In this document: positions 26,157 to 40,234 of the stretch, one piece after another
How positions within the stretch are numbered: the stretch's first letter is position 1
Layout: every line of letters begins with the position of its first letter
Origin: Thermoleophilia bacterium
GTDB lineage: Bacteria; Actinomycetota; Thermoleophilia; Solirubrobacterales; 70-9
Assembly (NCBI GenBank): GCA_016650125.1
Contig: JAENWT010000011.1
Span: forward strand, 1-64,000
Direction of reading: 5' to 3'
Length of the DNA: 64,000 bases
Program-made: the position numbers and the translations under genes
The notes under the pieces: model-generated
Database searches by the model: none
The model's input: the letters and a program-made list of their open reading frames with translations, nothing else
Told to the model about the DNA's origin: nothing

Positions 26157-28400
26157 CTAGCCGGCGTTACGCAATTCGACCAGATTGGCCAGGTCTTCGT
26201 TCGAAAGCTCGGTCAGCGCCGATTCGCCCGAGCTGACGATCGCGTCGGCCAGTTCACGCTTGGTCTCGTGGATCGAGGCGATGCGGTCCTCGATCGTTCC
26301 TTCGGCGATCAGGCGATGAACCTGGACCGCGCTGGTCTGGCCGATGCGGTGCGCCCGGTCGGTCGCCTGCTCTTCGACGGCCGGGTTCCACCAGCGGTCG
26401 AAGTGGATCACGTGGTCGGCCCTGGTCAGGTTGAGTCCGGTGCCGGCTGCCTTCAGCGAGAGCAGGAAGACCGAGGTGTCGCCGTCCTGAAAGCGGTCGA
26501 CCATCTTTTCGCGCTGGGCCACCGGGGTCCCGCCGTGGAGCAGCTGGTTGCCGATCTCGCGCTCGTCGAGGTGGCGCTTGAGCAGCTTCGCCATGGCCAC
26601 GTACTGCGTGAAGACCAGCACCGCTCCGTCTTCGGCCAGGATCGTGTCCAGCAGCTCATCCAGCAGCTCGAGCTTGCCGGAGCGCTCGACAAGCGGCGTG
26701 TTCTCTTCCTTGAGGTACTGCGCCGGGTGGTTGCAGATCTGCTTGAGCGAAGTCAGCAGCTTCAGCACCAGGCCGCGCCGGTTGATGCCGTCGCTGGTGC
26801 GGATCTGGATCATGTTCTCCTTGACCGCGCGCTCGTACAGCTTGATCTGCTCGCTGGTCAGGCCGACCGGTTGGTCGGTGACTGTCTTGGGCGGCAGCTC
26901 CGGGGCGATGCCGGGATCGGACTTACGGCGGCGCAGCAGGAAGGGCCGCACCAGCTTGGAGAGCATCTTGGTGGTCGACGCCTTCATCTCGAGCTCGATC
27001 GGATCCCCCCACTTCTTGCGGAAGGATCCGTGGGTTCCGAGCAGGCCCGGGGTCGTCCAGTCGAGGATGGCCCAGAGCTCTGAAAGGTTGTTCTCCACCG
27101 GGGTGCCGGTAAGCGCAACGCGTGACCGGGCCGGGATCGTCCGCAGCGCCTTGGCGCCGGCCGAGCGTGGGTTCTTGACGTGCTGGGCCTCGTCGGCCAC
27201 CAGCAGTCCCCACTTGACCGATTCGAAATACTCGGCGTCAAGTCGCATCGTGCCGTATGTCGTGAGCACGAAGCCGTCCTCGACCCCGTCCAGGGTCCGG
27301 CCTCCGCCGTGATAACGGCGGACCTTCTCGCCCGGCGCGAAGCGGTGGATCTCCCGCTCCCAGTTGCCGAGGAGCGAGGCCGGGCAGACGACGAGCGTCG
27401 GGCCGCCGGTGGTCGGGTTCAGTTTGCGGTGCAGGTGGAGGGCGATCAGCATCACCGTCTTGCCGAGTCCCATGTCGTCGGCCAGGCAGCCACCGAGGCC
27501 GAGTGAGGTCATCCGGTGGAGCCATCGCAATCCTTCGACCTGGTACTCACGCAGCGTCGCGGTGAGAGTCTCTGGCTGATGGATGAGCTCACCCCGGTCG
27601 TTGCCGGTGATCTGCTCGCGCAAAGCAGCAACCCAGCCGCTGGCCTTGACCTCGACCGTGCGGCCGTCGACCACGGTGCTGCCGGTCAGCGCCACGCTCA
27701 AGGCGTCGATCGCGGTCAGCGGCTTCAGGTCCGGCATGAGGGCTCGCTGGGCCTGGACCGGTGGCACCAGGACCCACTTGCCGCGCAGCCAGGCGACCGG
27801 GCGCCCGGAACGGACCAGTACTTCAGTTTCTTCATCAGAAAGCGGAGTGCCTTCGAGCGAGAGCTGCCACGAGAAACCCTGGAGCGCGGCGTCGTTGAAG
27901 ACGTCGGGCACGCTCTGGCTCAATCCCCCGGTCATGCCGACCACGACCCGCGCGTCCAGCGAGTTGTTCATCTCGGGATCCCAGGCGACCGAGACACCCG
28001 AGTGCTCCAGCCGCTCCGCTGCGCCATCGAGCAGTTCCCCCACTTCAGCGTCGCTGATCTCGAGCTGATCGGGTACGTCGGCCTCGAGCAGCCGGCGGAG
28101 CGGCGGCCATGCCGCGGCGGCCATGCCGACGCCGAGCGTGGTATCGATCCGGCCGCGGGAGCCGAACTTCTCCTTGTCTTCATTCCAGACTTCGCTCACG
28201 TCGTAATAGACGTCGGCCTCGCCGGGCAGATGGGCCTGGACCACGATCTCAAACGGGTCAGTGCCGTAATCGCCGCCCGGTACCTCGATCCGCAGGCGGA
28301 CCGAAGCGTCCGGCCGATCCTTTTTGCCGCCCAGCCGACCGGCCCCACCTTTCGATTTGGCTCTGCGGCGAGATTTAGGTGGTGAGGGGGTCGGAGACAA
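26157..28400 (-). CDS. SNF2-family DNA-dependent ATPase
   Basis: 747 aa from a TTG at 28400; the start is uncertain. From about residue 140 comes the SNF2-associated (DUF3670-like) region, then the ATPase core: LADDMGLGKTVMLIALHLHR (Walker A), LVADEAQHVKNP (DEAQ box), LTGTPVENNLSELW, FLLRRRKSDP, and the C-terminal helicase lobe ending QATDRAHRIGQTSAVQVHRL. It couples ATP hydrolysis to moving along DNA; the bacterial role is not known. It is short at the N-terminus compared with relatives near 950-1,000 aa. A better-placed ATG at 28413 with AAAAGGGA reads only 12 codons before a stop, so the 5' end may be frameshifted. Confidence 0.85.
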   Translation of the reverse strand: MSPTPSPPKSRRRAKSKGGAGRLGGKKDRPDASVRLRIEVPGGDYGTDPFEIVVQAHLPGEADVYYDVSEVWNEDKEKFGSRGRIDTTLGVGMAAAAWPPLRRLLEADVPDQLEISDAEVGELLDGAAERLEHSGVSVAWDPEMNNSLDARVVVGMTGGLSQSVPDVFNDAALQGFSWQLSLEGTPLSDEETEVLVRSGRPVAWLRGKWVLVPPVQAQRALMPDLKPLTAIDALSVALTGSTVVDGRTVEVKASGWVAALREQITGNDRGELIHQPETLTATLREYQVEGLRWLHRMTSLGLGGCLADDMGLGKTVMLIALHLHRKLNPTTGGPTLVVCPASLLGNWEREIHRFAPGEKVRRYHGGGRTLDGVEDGFVLTTYGTMRLDAEYFESVKWGLLVADEAQHVKNPRSAGAKALRTIPARSRVALTGTPVENNLSELWAILDWTTPGLLGTHGSFRKKWGDPIELEMKASTTKMLSKLVRPFLLRRRKSDPGIAPELPPKTVTDQPVGLTSEQIKLYERAVKENMIQIRTSDGINRRGLVLKLLTSLKQICNHPAQYLKEENTPLVERSGKLELLDELLDTILAEDGAVLVFTQYVAMAKLLKRHLDEREIGNQLLHGGTPVAQREKMVDRFQDGDTSVFLLSLKAAGTGLNLTRADHVIHFDRWWNPAVEEQATDRAHRIGQTSAVQVHRLIAEGTIEDRIASIHETKRELADAIVSSGESALTELSNEDLANLVELRNAG

Positions 28401-28450
28401 AGTGGCCGAGCATTGTATCCCTTTTAACTCTCGGCCTTCTTGTGGCCTTC

Positions 28451-29137
28451 TTATTCCGGCTTTGGAGACCCACTGGTGCCGGTCACCCGCTTCAGGTCGA
28501 GACCCTCGCGTTTCAGCATCAGATACGTCAGCCAGAGCGTCAGCGCGAAGATCGGAAGACCCATCACCGTCTTCGCGATTCCCAGTGCGACCAGCGAACT
28601 GGTCAGGTAGAGCGGCAACTGGACGAGCAGGCGAACCAGGAACATGCCGACCCACAGCCAGCTGGCGCGGCTGAACAGTCGGACCCGCTCGGGATCCTTG
28701 CGCCAGGTCATGCCGTCACCCATCAACGGTCCGACGAAAACGCCGATCAGTGGCCATCTGATCAGGATCGAAACGGCGTAGGCGATCGCGTAACCCGCGT
28801 TGAATAACAGACCCGGCAGGAAGAAGTCTTCAGCCTTGCCGGTCCTGGTCGCGATGAAGCCGGCGATTAGCACCCCGATGAAACCACCTGCAGCGTACTT
28901 CGCTGATTCACCGCGAATCAGGCGGTACCCGGCAATGAGGGCTCCCAGACCGATAGCGGCGATAGTGGCCAGCTGAAGGTCGGAGCCGCCCAATGTGTAT
29001 ACGGCAATGAAGACGAGACCCGGCAGGCTCGAGTCGGCGATCCCCTGCGGGCCGCCCATCTCGCTCAGAAGATCGCGCTCTTCCTCTTCGTCGAGCTCGA
29101 CTTCTTCGTCTTCGAGTGTGTGGTGTCCACCGGTCAC
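28451..29137 (-). CDS. DUF3159-family membrane protein
   Basis: 228 aa. An acidic N-terminus (EDEEVELDEEEERDLL) precedes about five or six membrane segments (IAVYTLGG, AAIGLGALIAGY, AAGGFIGVLIAGF, WPLIGVFVGPLMGD, WLWVGMFLVRLL). DUF3159 is an actinobacterial family of unknown role. It ends 37 nt before the SNF2 gene, sharing its operon direction. Confidence 0.85.
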   Translation of the reverse strand: MTGGHHTLEDEEVELDEEEERDLLSEMGGPQGIADSSLPGLVFIAVYTLGGSDLQLATIAAIGLGALIAGYRLIRGESAKYAAGGFIGVLIAGFIATRTGKAEDFFLPGLLFNAGYAIAYAVSILIRWPLIGVFVGPLMGDGMTWRKDPERVRLFSRASWLWVGMFLVRLLVQLPLYLTSSLVALGIAKTVMGLPIFALTLWLTYLMLKREGLDLKRVTGTSGSPKPE

Positions 29138-29174
29138 GCGGCCGATTGTCCCGGAACCGCGGTCCGACTGCGGT

Positions 29175-29930
29175 TCAGGCAGCCGGGGCGATCGGCAGCG
29201 GAGCCGAGATGTCCGTCACTTCGGCGACCGGGACCGGCACGATGGGCCAGGCGCCTTCGATCTGCTCGCTCCGGCCTTTCGACTCGAAATAGGTCTGGAG
29301 TTCGATCGCCTGTGTCGACGCCCATTCGATCTGGCGTTCGTGAAGCTCGAGCAGGTCGAACTGCTGGAGTTCCGCGGTGACGTTTGCCAGCTTCCAGGCG
29401 AGCCGGGCTGCTGCCAGGGCGTCCGCGTCGGCCGTGTGGGCATCGTCGAGGGCGATTCCATACGACTCGCAGAGGACGCTCAACGTGCGTTTGCCGGAGC
29501 GGTACATGTTGTAGTTCTTATCCAGCACGTAGGGATCGATCACCAGCATCGCTTCCGGCCCGCCGATCATGTCGACCAGCGGCTCAAGTCCATAGCGGCG
29601 GGCCTCGCGGTCGAGGATGGTCAGGTCGAAGCGCGCGTTGAAGGCGATGATCGGGATATCCTGCGCGAGCTGCTCGGCGAGGACCAGGGTGATCTCCTGG
29701 ACCGCCTGCTCTGCCGACTGACCTTCGGAACGGGCCTTTTCGGTCGTGATGCGATGGACCGCGGTCGCTTCGGCGGGAATCTCGACGCCGGGATCGACCA
29801 GCCAGTTTCGGCTCACGGTGTCGCTCCCGTTGCCGACCAGGCTTACGGAAGCGGTCACGATGCGGTCGTTCTCCGTATCGGTACCCGTGGTTTCTATGTC
29901 AAAGGCGGCGAGGCGCCCGGCGTGCCAACT
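29175..29930 (-). CDS. DEDDh 3'-5' exonuclease (DnaQ-like)
   Basis: 251 aa. AAFDIETTGTD (first Asp-Glu), NARFDLTILDREARRYGL (Asp), and HTADADALAAARL (His and final Asp) are the DEDDh catalytic set. The ATG at 29930 is chosen because relatives begin MSWHxG; a longer in-frame start exists at 30029. This family trims nucleic acids 3' to 5'. It ends just before the DUF3159 gene. Confidence 0.88.
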   Translation of the reverse strand, partial: SWHAGRLAAFDIETTGTDTENDRIVTASVSLVGNGSDTVSRNWLVDPGVEIPAEATAVHRITTEKARSEGQSAEQAVQEITLVLAEQLAQDIPIIAFNARFDLTILDREARRYGLEPLVDMIGGPEAMLVIDPYVLDKNYNMYRSGKRTLSVLCESYGIALDDAHTADADALAAARLAWKLANVTAELQQFDLLELHERQIEWASTQAIELQTYFESKGRSEQIEGAWPIVPVPVAEVTDISAPLPIAPAA

Positions 29931-30038
29931 CATGAAACCAAAGTTACCGGGGGTTTCGGACACCAATTCCGGCCACGCCGTCTTGCCCGGCAAACCCTTA
30001 TTGCGTCTGAAAAGTAGCCCTGTGGCCACTGACGCGCT

Positions 30039-30965
30039 TCAGCAGCCGTCGATAGTCAGTGGCTCGCTCGATGGCGCGTGGTCGACCTGAAGCGTCGTGT
30101 GATCGATCTCGAAGCGGTCGTGGAGCATGGCTTCGAGGTCACGCCGGGCGCCGTGACAGTCGGCATCGGCACCGACCAGTACATGAGCGGATAGCGTCGG
30201 AAAACCCGAGGTGATCTGCCAGACGTGCAGGTCGTGGATCTGCTCGATCGTCGGCATCGAAGCCATCGCCATGCCGATCTCCTCCGAGTCCATCCCTTCC
30301 GGCGTGGATTCGAGCAGCACGTCCACCGACTCACGCAGCACCGACCAGGCACTGGCGGCGATCAGCAGTGAGATCAGAATCGAGACGATCGCGTCAGCCG
30401 CTTCCCAGCCCGTCAACAGGATGATGCCGGCGGCGAGGATCACGCCGACCGATCCCGCGACGTCGGCAGCGACGTGCCGGAGCGCGGCCTTCACGTTCAG
30501 GCTGTCGCCGCCGGCCCGGTAGAGCACCCAGGCGGCAATCAGATTGATCAGCAATCCGAGAACGGCGATCGCCAGCATGCCGCCACCGAGGATTTCCACA
30601 GGTCCGCTCAGCCGGTGGATCGCTTCGATTATCACCCAGACCGAAACCCCGACCAGCAGGACACCGTTCACGAGGGCCGCGAGGATCTCGGCGCGTTTGT
30701 AGCCGAAGGTGCGCTTCGAAGTCGCGGGGCGGGCGGCAAGCATGACCGCGCCGAGGGCGAGGAAGAGCGAAAAGCTGTCGGAGAGCATGTGGCCGGCGTC
30801 GGCCAGCAGCGCGAGGCTGCCGGTGACCAGTCCACCGGCGGCCTCGACCACCATGAAAGTCGCGGTGAGACCGGCCGCGATCAGCAGCGCGCGGCGATCG
30901 GTGCCGCGATACGCGCCGGGCCCGTGGCTGTGCGAGTGGTCGTGATCGTGGTCGTGTGACTCCAT
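30039..30965 (-). CDS. Cation diffusion facilitator (Zn/Cd/Co efflux)
   Basis: 308 aa. The N-terminus is His-rich (HDHDHDHSHSHG). Six membrane segments follow, with HMLSDSFSLFLALG in the second and a HVAADVAGSVGV motif in TM5 supplying the zinc-site His and Asp. The C-terminal cytoplasmic domain ends in a ferredoxin-like fold (IHDLHVWQITSGFPTLSAHVLV). It exchanges metal for protons at the membrane and protects from excess zinc or cobalt. It diverges from the YdcF-like gene by 49 bp. Confidence 0.92.
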   Translation of the reverse strand: MESHDHDHDHSHSHGPGAYRGTDRRALLIAAGLTATFMVVEAAGGLVTGSLALLADAGHMLSDSFSLFLALGAVMLAARPATSKRTFGYKRAEILAALVNGVLLVGVSVWVIIEAIHRLSGPVEILGGGMLAIAVLGLLINLIAAWVLYRAGGDSLNVKAALRHVAADVAGSVGVILAAGIILLTGWEAADAIVSILISLLIAASAWSVLRESVDVLLESTPEGMDSEEIGMAMASMPTIEQIHDLHVWQITSGFPTLSAHVLVGADADCHGARRDLEAMLHDRFEIDHTTLQVDHAPSSEPLTIDGC

Positions 30966-31002
30966 GCGTTTTCCAGTCTACGAATACAGCTGCCACCGCT
31001 GA

Positions 31003-31008
31003 TAAGTT
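31003..31008 (+). promoter_or_regulatory. -10 element, leaderless start of YdcF-like gene
   Basis: TAAGTT, then 6 nt, then the TTG at 31015. It follows the same spacing rule as the other leaderless genes. Confidence 0.4.
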
Positions 31009-31014
31009 GACCCC

Positions 31015-31752
31015 TTGTCAACTCGAGGCCGAGCCCGAACCTTCGCCCGCCGCCACCGACGGCTCCTCATCGCCGGTAGCGCGGTATTCGCTACCGGAGC
31101 AGTGCTCGTGGCCGAGGCCAACGCCTGGGTCCTGATCAAGGGTGACGCACCGACTTTCTCCGAGGCCGAAGCGGCTCCTCACGCCGAAACGGCGATCGTG
31201 CTGGGAGCGCTCGTCGAGCCCGACGGAGACATGTCGAAGATGCTCTCGGACCGGGTGAATCAGGCCGCCGCCCTCTGGAAGGCGGGCAAGGTCGAGAAGA
31301 TCCTCGTAAGCGGTGATCACGGCCAATGGAAGTACGACGAGCCGGACACGATGAGGAACGCGCTGGTCGCCGAAGGGGTTCCGGGGAAAGACGTCTTCAC
31401 TGACCATGCGGGCTTCAACACGAGGGCATCGATGGTCCGGGCACATGACGTTTTCAAGGTGTCCGACGCCCTCGTCGTGACCCAGGGCTTTCACATGAAG
31501 AGGGCTCTGTACCTGGCCGATGCCGCCGGCCTCGATGCTGAAGGCGTCACTTCCGACCTCCATACCTATGGCGCTCAGAGCCTGAAGAGTTCGATCCGCG
31601 AAGTCGCGTCGAGAGTGAAGGCCGTTGGAGATGTGGTCTTCGGCAGCGACGTCATGGGAGGCCCGGACGTCCCGATCGAAGGCAAGGCTTCGGCAAGCAG
31701 AGGCCCCGCCCCACCGCCCGGTACTCCGGCGGCCGGGGCCCCTGATGGCTGA
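31015..31752 (+). CDS. YdcF/SanA-like membrane-anchored protein (DUF218)
   Basis: 245 aa. One N-terminal membrane segment (LLIAGSAVFATGAVLVAEA) after a basic start, then the DUF218 fold: AIVLGALVEPDG, SDRVNQAAALWKAGKVEKILVSGDHG, NTRASMVRAHDVF, ALVVTQGFHMKRALYLA. The E. coli homologues SanA and ElyC act in envelope barrier/peptidoglycan precursor control. The C-terminus is Pro/Ala-rich. TTG is the only start that fits. It is followed by nhaA after 23 nt. Confidence 0.82.
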   Translation: MSTRGRARTFARRHRRLLIAGSAVFATGAVLVAEANAWVLIKGDAPTFSEAEAAPHAETAIVLGALVEPDGDMSKMLSDRVNQAAALWKAGKVEKILVSGDHGQWKYDEPDTMRNALVAEGVPGKDVFTDHAGFNTRASMVRAHDVFKVSDALVVTQGFHMKRALYLADAAGLDAEGVTSDLHTYGAQSLKSSIREVASRVKAVGDVVFGSDVMGGPDVPIEGKASASRGPAPPPGTPAAGAPDG

Positions 31753-31775
31753 AGGTCTCTCAGGATCGCCTGATC

Positions 31776-32987
31776 GTGGATAACCCGATCACAGATCCCG
31801 ACGTCAGCTGGAAGGACGCCGGCTCTGACTTCATCCGCAGCGAGGTTTCGGGAGGCGTGGTCCTCCTGGTTGCGGCTGTGGCCGCGGTCATCTGGGCCAA
31901 CGCGCCGTTCGGCGATACCTACGAATCGTTCTGGCACTCGACGCTGACCATCGGCGTCGGCAACTTCTCGATCTCCGAAGATCTTCAGCACTGGGTCAAC
32001 GACGCCCTGATGGTGATCTTCTTCTTCGTAGTGGGCCTTGAGATCAAGCGGGAACTAATCGTGGGCGAGTTGAACGACCGGGCCAAGGCGACTCTGCCGA
32101 TCATCGCCGCAGCCGGCGGCGTGGCCCTGCCGGCGCTGATCTTTCTCGCCCTGAATGCCACCGGCAACGGCGTTGACGGCTGGGCGATCCCGATGGCTAC
32201 CGACATCGCTTTCGCGGTGGCAGTGCTGGCCCTGCTCGGTGATCGGATCCCCTCCGGAGTTCGGCTGCTCCTCCTGAGCATTGCCATCGTCGACGACATC
32301 TTCGCGATCACAGTGATCGCGTTCTTCTACACCGACGGGATCAGCTTTGCCTGGCTGGCCCTTGGCGTCGGCTCCCTGGGTGGCATTGCCCTCATGCGCC
32401 GATTCGGTGTATCACGAATTGCCCTTTACGCCATGGTCGGACTGGTCGTCTGGCTGGGTTTCTTCGAATCGGGTGTCCACGCGACCATCGCCGGGGTGCT
32501 GCTCGGCCTGATGACCCCGGCGCGGCCGGTCGAGGGCCGCAAGCGGGTCCTGGAGGACCTCGAACACGGACTCCACCCCTATAGCAGCCTGATAATCGTT
32601 CCGCTGTTTGCCCTGGCCAATGCTGGCATCGTCATCAATGCGACGATCGCTGGCGATGCAGTGGCCAGTTCGGTCTTCTGGGGCATCGCACTCGGCTTGA
32701 TCCTGGGCAAACTCTTCGGCATCAGCTTGGCGACCTTCGCGGCTGAACGGTTTGGCCTCGGAAAGGTGCCCGAGGGGGTCGAGACCGCCCACATCTGGGG
32801 CATCGCGGCTCTGGGCGGCATCGGTTTCACCGTTTCCCTCTTCATTTCCGGGCTCGCCTATGACGTGCCGGAAACGGTTGACGTCGCGAAGATGGGGATA
32901 TTTGCAGCGTCGCTGATCAGTGCCGTACTCGGATCGATCCTGCTGACCAGGCGGACCAGCCCACCGCCCGCCGATCCAGAAGGCTGA
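31776..32987 (+). CDS. nhaA: Na+/H+ antiporter NhaA
   Basis: 403 aa, about the usual size. It has twelve membrane segments, the family core ATDIAFAVAVLALLGDR and the SIAIVDDIFAITVIAFFYT motif whose two adjacent Asp bind the ion (DD of TM5), and LALANAGI. The N-terminal extension (DNPITDPDVSWKDAGSDF) is normal for actinobacteria. It exports sodium in exchange for protons. The start is GTG 31776. Confidence 0.94.
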   Translation: MDNPITDPDVSWKDAGSDFIRSEVSGGVVLLVAAVAAVIWANAPFGDTYESFWHSTLTIGVGNFSISEDLQHWVNDALMVIFFFVVGLEIKRELIVGELNDRAKATLPIIAAAGGVALPALIFLALNATGNGVDGWAIPMATDIAFAVAVLALLGDRIPSGVRLLLLSIAIVDDIFAITVIAFFYTDGISFAWLALGVGSLGGIALMRRFGVSRIALYAMVGLVVWLGFFESGVHATIAGVLLGLMTPARPVEGRKRVLEDLEHGLHPYSSLIIVPLFALANAGIVINATIAGDAVASSVFWGIALGLILGKLFGISLATFAAERFGLGKVPEGVETAHIWGIAALGGIGFTVSLFISGLAYDVPETVDVAKMGIFAASLISAVLGSILLTRRTSPPPADPEG

Positions 32988-32988
32988 T

Positions 32989-34569
32989 TCAGGTTTCGAG
33001 GGCGCGGCCGGCGGAGACGTCGGGGTCGGGACCCATCCCTGGTGAGACGTGGCTCGGCGGGCCCTCGGGACCGCTGTCAGCGGGTTCGACGTTGCCGGTG
33101 TGGATCTCCGGGCCCGTCGGAATGCCTTCCAGTTGGTCCAGATAACGGTCAACCATGCGTGCGCACTGGCGTCCTTCGTTGATCGCCCAGACGATCAGCG
33201 ACTGGCCGCGGCGGGCGTCACCCGCGGCGAACACGCCGGGGACTGAAGTCTCGTAGGTGCCGGCCTTGATGTTGCCGCGCCCGTCCTTGTCGACACCCAG
33301 ACGATCGAGCAGCTCCTGCTCCGGATGGAGGAATCCCATTGCCAGCAGGACGAGGTCGGCCTCGATCTCGAAGCCCGTTCCCTCTACCGGACCGAAGGGC
33401 GGTGCTTCTTCGGCGCGGGCGGCGTGAAGTGTCTTGACCTGACCGTTCTCGCCGCTCAGGTGTGTCGTTGTAATCGAGAAGTCCTGCTCGCCCCTGTCGA
33501 CACGCAGAGCCTCCTCCATCGCGTAGGAAAGGCGGTACTTCTGGGGCCAGAGCGGCCAAGGGGTGCGGTCGTCGGGCCGGGACTCCGGCGGTTCGGGGAG
33601 CAGCTCGAGCTGGACCACCTGCTTCGCTCCTTCACGGATCGAATTACCAACGCAGTCGGCTCCGGTGTCGCCGCCGCCGATGACCACGACGTTCTTGCCC
33701 GCGGCCGTGATGTTCCCGGCGGGAGGCGGTGTGGCCAGGGGCTTCGGTCCGACCTCGGTCGCCAGCCAGCGGTTCCGGATGTAGAGATAGTCCATCGCGA
33801 AGTGGACCCCGTCGAGTTCGCGCCCGGGAACCGGCAGGTCGCGCGGGACCCGGGATCCGGTGGAAAGGACGACGGCGTCGTAGCTGGAGTTCAGTTCTTC
33901 GACCGTGATGTCGACGCCGACGTCGACGCCGCACTTGACCACGACCCCTTCGTGGATCAGCTGCTGGACCCGGCGCTCGACCACGGTCTTCTCGATCTTG
34001 AAGTCGGGTACGCCGAAGCGGACCAGGCCTCCGGCGGCTTCGTCGCGCTCGTAGAGGACCACGGAATGACCGGCGCGGCGGAGCTGCTGGGCGGCCGCCA
34101 TTCCCGCGGGCCCGGCGCCGACGACGGCTACGGTGCGCAGGGTCTCACGCTTCGGCGGGCGCGGGCGGATCCAGCCTTCCTTCCAGGCGCGGTCGACGAT
34201 GGTCTGCTCGATTTGCTTGATCGTCACCGCTTCGTTCTCGCGGATCTCCAGCACACAGGCGGCTTCGCAGGGGGCTGGGCACAGGCGTCCGGTGAACTCG
34301 GGGAAGTTGTTGGTGGCGTGAAGCTGACGGATTGCGTCCTGCCAGCGGCCGTGGTAGACAAGGTCGTTCCAGTCGGGGATCAGGTTGCCGAGCGGGCAGC
34401 CGTTGTGGCAGAACGGGACGCCGCAGTCCATACAGCGGGCGCCCTGGTCCGAGAGCTCTTCGTCGCTCCGCGTCTCGACGAACTCGCCGTAGTCGTTGAC
34501 ACGTTCACCCGCGTCCCGATACGGGATACCGACGCGATGGATCTCGAGGAATCCGCCAAGCTTGCCCAT
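32989..34569 (-). CDS. gltD: Glutamate synthase small subunit
   Basis: 526 aa; typical members are about 480, the extra being a C-terminal tail after residue 480. Cysteines in [16 protein letters not shown] and [12 protein letters not shown] hold two [4Fe-4S] clusters. [22 protein letters not shown] binds FAD, and [18 protein letters not shown] binds NADPH. It delivers electrons to GltB in NADPH-dependent conversion of 2-oxoglutarate and glutamine to two glutamates. It is 2 nt after gltB. Confidence 0.95.
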   Translation of the reverse strand: MGKLGGFLEIHRVGIPYRDAGERVNDYGEFVETRSDEELSDQGARCMDCGVPFCHNGCPLGNLIPDWNDLVYHGRWQDAIRQLHATNNFPEFTGRLCPAPCEAACVLEIRENEAVTIKQIEQTIVDRAWKEGWIRPRPPKRETLRTVAVVGAGPAGMAAAQQLRRAGHSVVLYERDEAAGGLVRFGVPDFKIEKTVVERRVQQLIHEGVVVKCGVDVGVDITVEELNSSYDAVVLSTGSRVPRDLPVPGRELDGVHFAMDYLYIRNRWLATEVGPKPLATPPPAGNITAAGKNVVVIGGGDTGADCVGNSIREGAKQVVQLELLPEPPESRPDDRTPWPLWPQKYRLSYAMEEALRVDRGEQDFSITTTHLSGENGQVKTLHAARAEEAPPFGPVEGTGFEIEADLVLLAMGFLHPEQELLDRLGVDKDGRGNIKAGTYETSVPGVFAAGDARRGQSLIVWAINEGRQCARMVDRYLDQLEGIPTGPEIHTGNVEPADSGPEGPPSHVSPGMGPDPDVSAGRALET

Positions 34570-34571
34570 GG

Positions 34572-39155
<4,584 letters not shown>

Positions 39156-39341
39156 TTTTTGCGCTTCCAGTGCCGGCGCGGGCTATACGGGTGGTCGGAA
39201 TGGGGTGGTTTCAGCGGTGAAAACCGCCATCCGGCCGGAGCCAGTCCACCTGTTCACGATACCGGAGGCAAGCCGGTTTTACCTGTTCCGCCGTCCAAAT
39301 CTTCGAACGGGCATCTGGATCAGCTGCGAGACGGACCCGCC

Positions 39342-40199
39342 TCAGCCCGCCTTGGAGGCTTTCTCCTGGTATTCGGCGCGTCCTGCGGTGTCGACTTTGG
39401 TGAGGACTTCGTCGGCCTTGAAAGCCCGCAGGAAGAAGTCCCGGCCACCGGCCGGCAGGAGCGCGATCGGTGAGGTCAGGAGCCTCGTGAACCGCGGCAG
39501 ATAGACCTCGCTCTCGCCCCTTGCGATGGCTCGGGTGATCGCGTCGGCCACCTCTTCCGGCTTCAGCAGATCGACGCCGCGAGCCTGGCTCAGTCCGGCG
39601 CCGAGTTCCGTGTCCACGGCTGCGGGCATGACGCAGGTGACCCCCACTCCGGTGTTGTGGAGCTCGTTGCGAACTGCGTCACAAAGGCCGACCACGGCGA
39701 ACTTCGTCGCGCAGTAGGTCGCGCCACCGGGAAAGCCCGCCTTGCCTGCCTGCGAGGCGATGTTCACGATTCGTCCGCGTCGGCGCGGCTTCATCAGTTT
39801 CATCGCGATCTTGGTGCCGTTGATGACTCCGGTGAGGTTGACTGCGATCTCGGTCGCCGTGACCGCAGCGGTCTCTTCGTCGAGCGGACCGAGGATCATC
39901 ACGCCGGCGTTGTTGATCAGGGCGCTGATCGGTCCGACTTCGGTTTCGGCACGTTCGGCGAAAGCTTCGAAGGACTCGATGTCGGTCACGTCAACGCGGC
40001 CGCCGATGTTACCCGGGCCGAGGTCGTCAGCCAACTGCTCGGCTGCGGCGTGATCGAGGTCACCGAGTGCAACACGTGCCCCGGCACGTACCAGCGCCCG
40101 GGCCGTAGCCGAGCCGATTCCACCAGCTCCACCGGTGATCAGCACTACTTCTCCATTCAGCGGACGCTCAAGTTCACTCACGGTCTCTCCTTCGGTCAT
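39342..40199 (-). CDS. Short-chain dehydrogenase/reductase
   Basis: 285 aa. VVLITGGAGGIGSATARAL (TGxxxGIG), INNAGVMIL and YCATKFAVVGLCD (YxxxK) are complete. The C-terminal quarter resembles sterol/retinol-type SDRs (PRFTRLLTSPIALLPAGG). Substrate unknown. It diverges from ccdA by 35 bp. The upstream side of its coding strand has GAGGGG as a possible SD. Confidence 0.88.
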   Translation of the reverse strand: MTEGETVSELERPLNGEVVLITGGAGGIGSATARALVRAGARVALGDLDHAAAEQLADDLGPGNIGGRVDVTDIESFEAFAERAETEVGPISALINNAGVMILGPLDEETAAVTATEIAVNLTGVINGTKIAMKLMKPRRRGRIVNIASQAGKAGFPGGATYCATKFAVVGLCDAVRNELHNTGVGVTCVMPAAVDTELGAGLSQARGVDLLKPEEVADAITRAIARGESEVYLPRFTRLLTSPIALLPAGGRDFFLRAFKADEVLTKVDTAGRAEYQEKASKAG

Positions 40200-40234
40200 C
40201 GGGCTCGTCCCCTCAATCTACCGCCGCAGCAGCG

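Noticed and set aside
26268-27083. Long + strand ORFs opposite SNF2, gltB and similar genes
   Set aside because: They are mirror frames of genuine GC-rich genes; their predicted proteins are rich in Arg, Gly and Val with no domain.
39156-39341. Glutamine or other riboswitch before gltB
   Set aside because: Only short stems are found and no known ligand-binding motif. The stretch is an ordinary intergenic region with a promoter.
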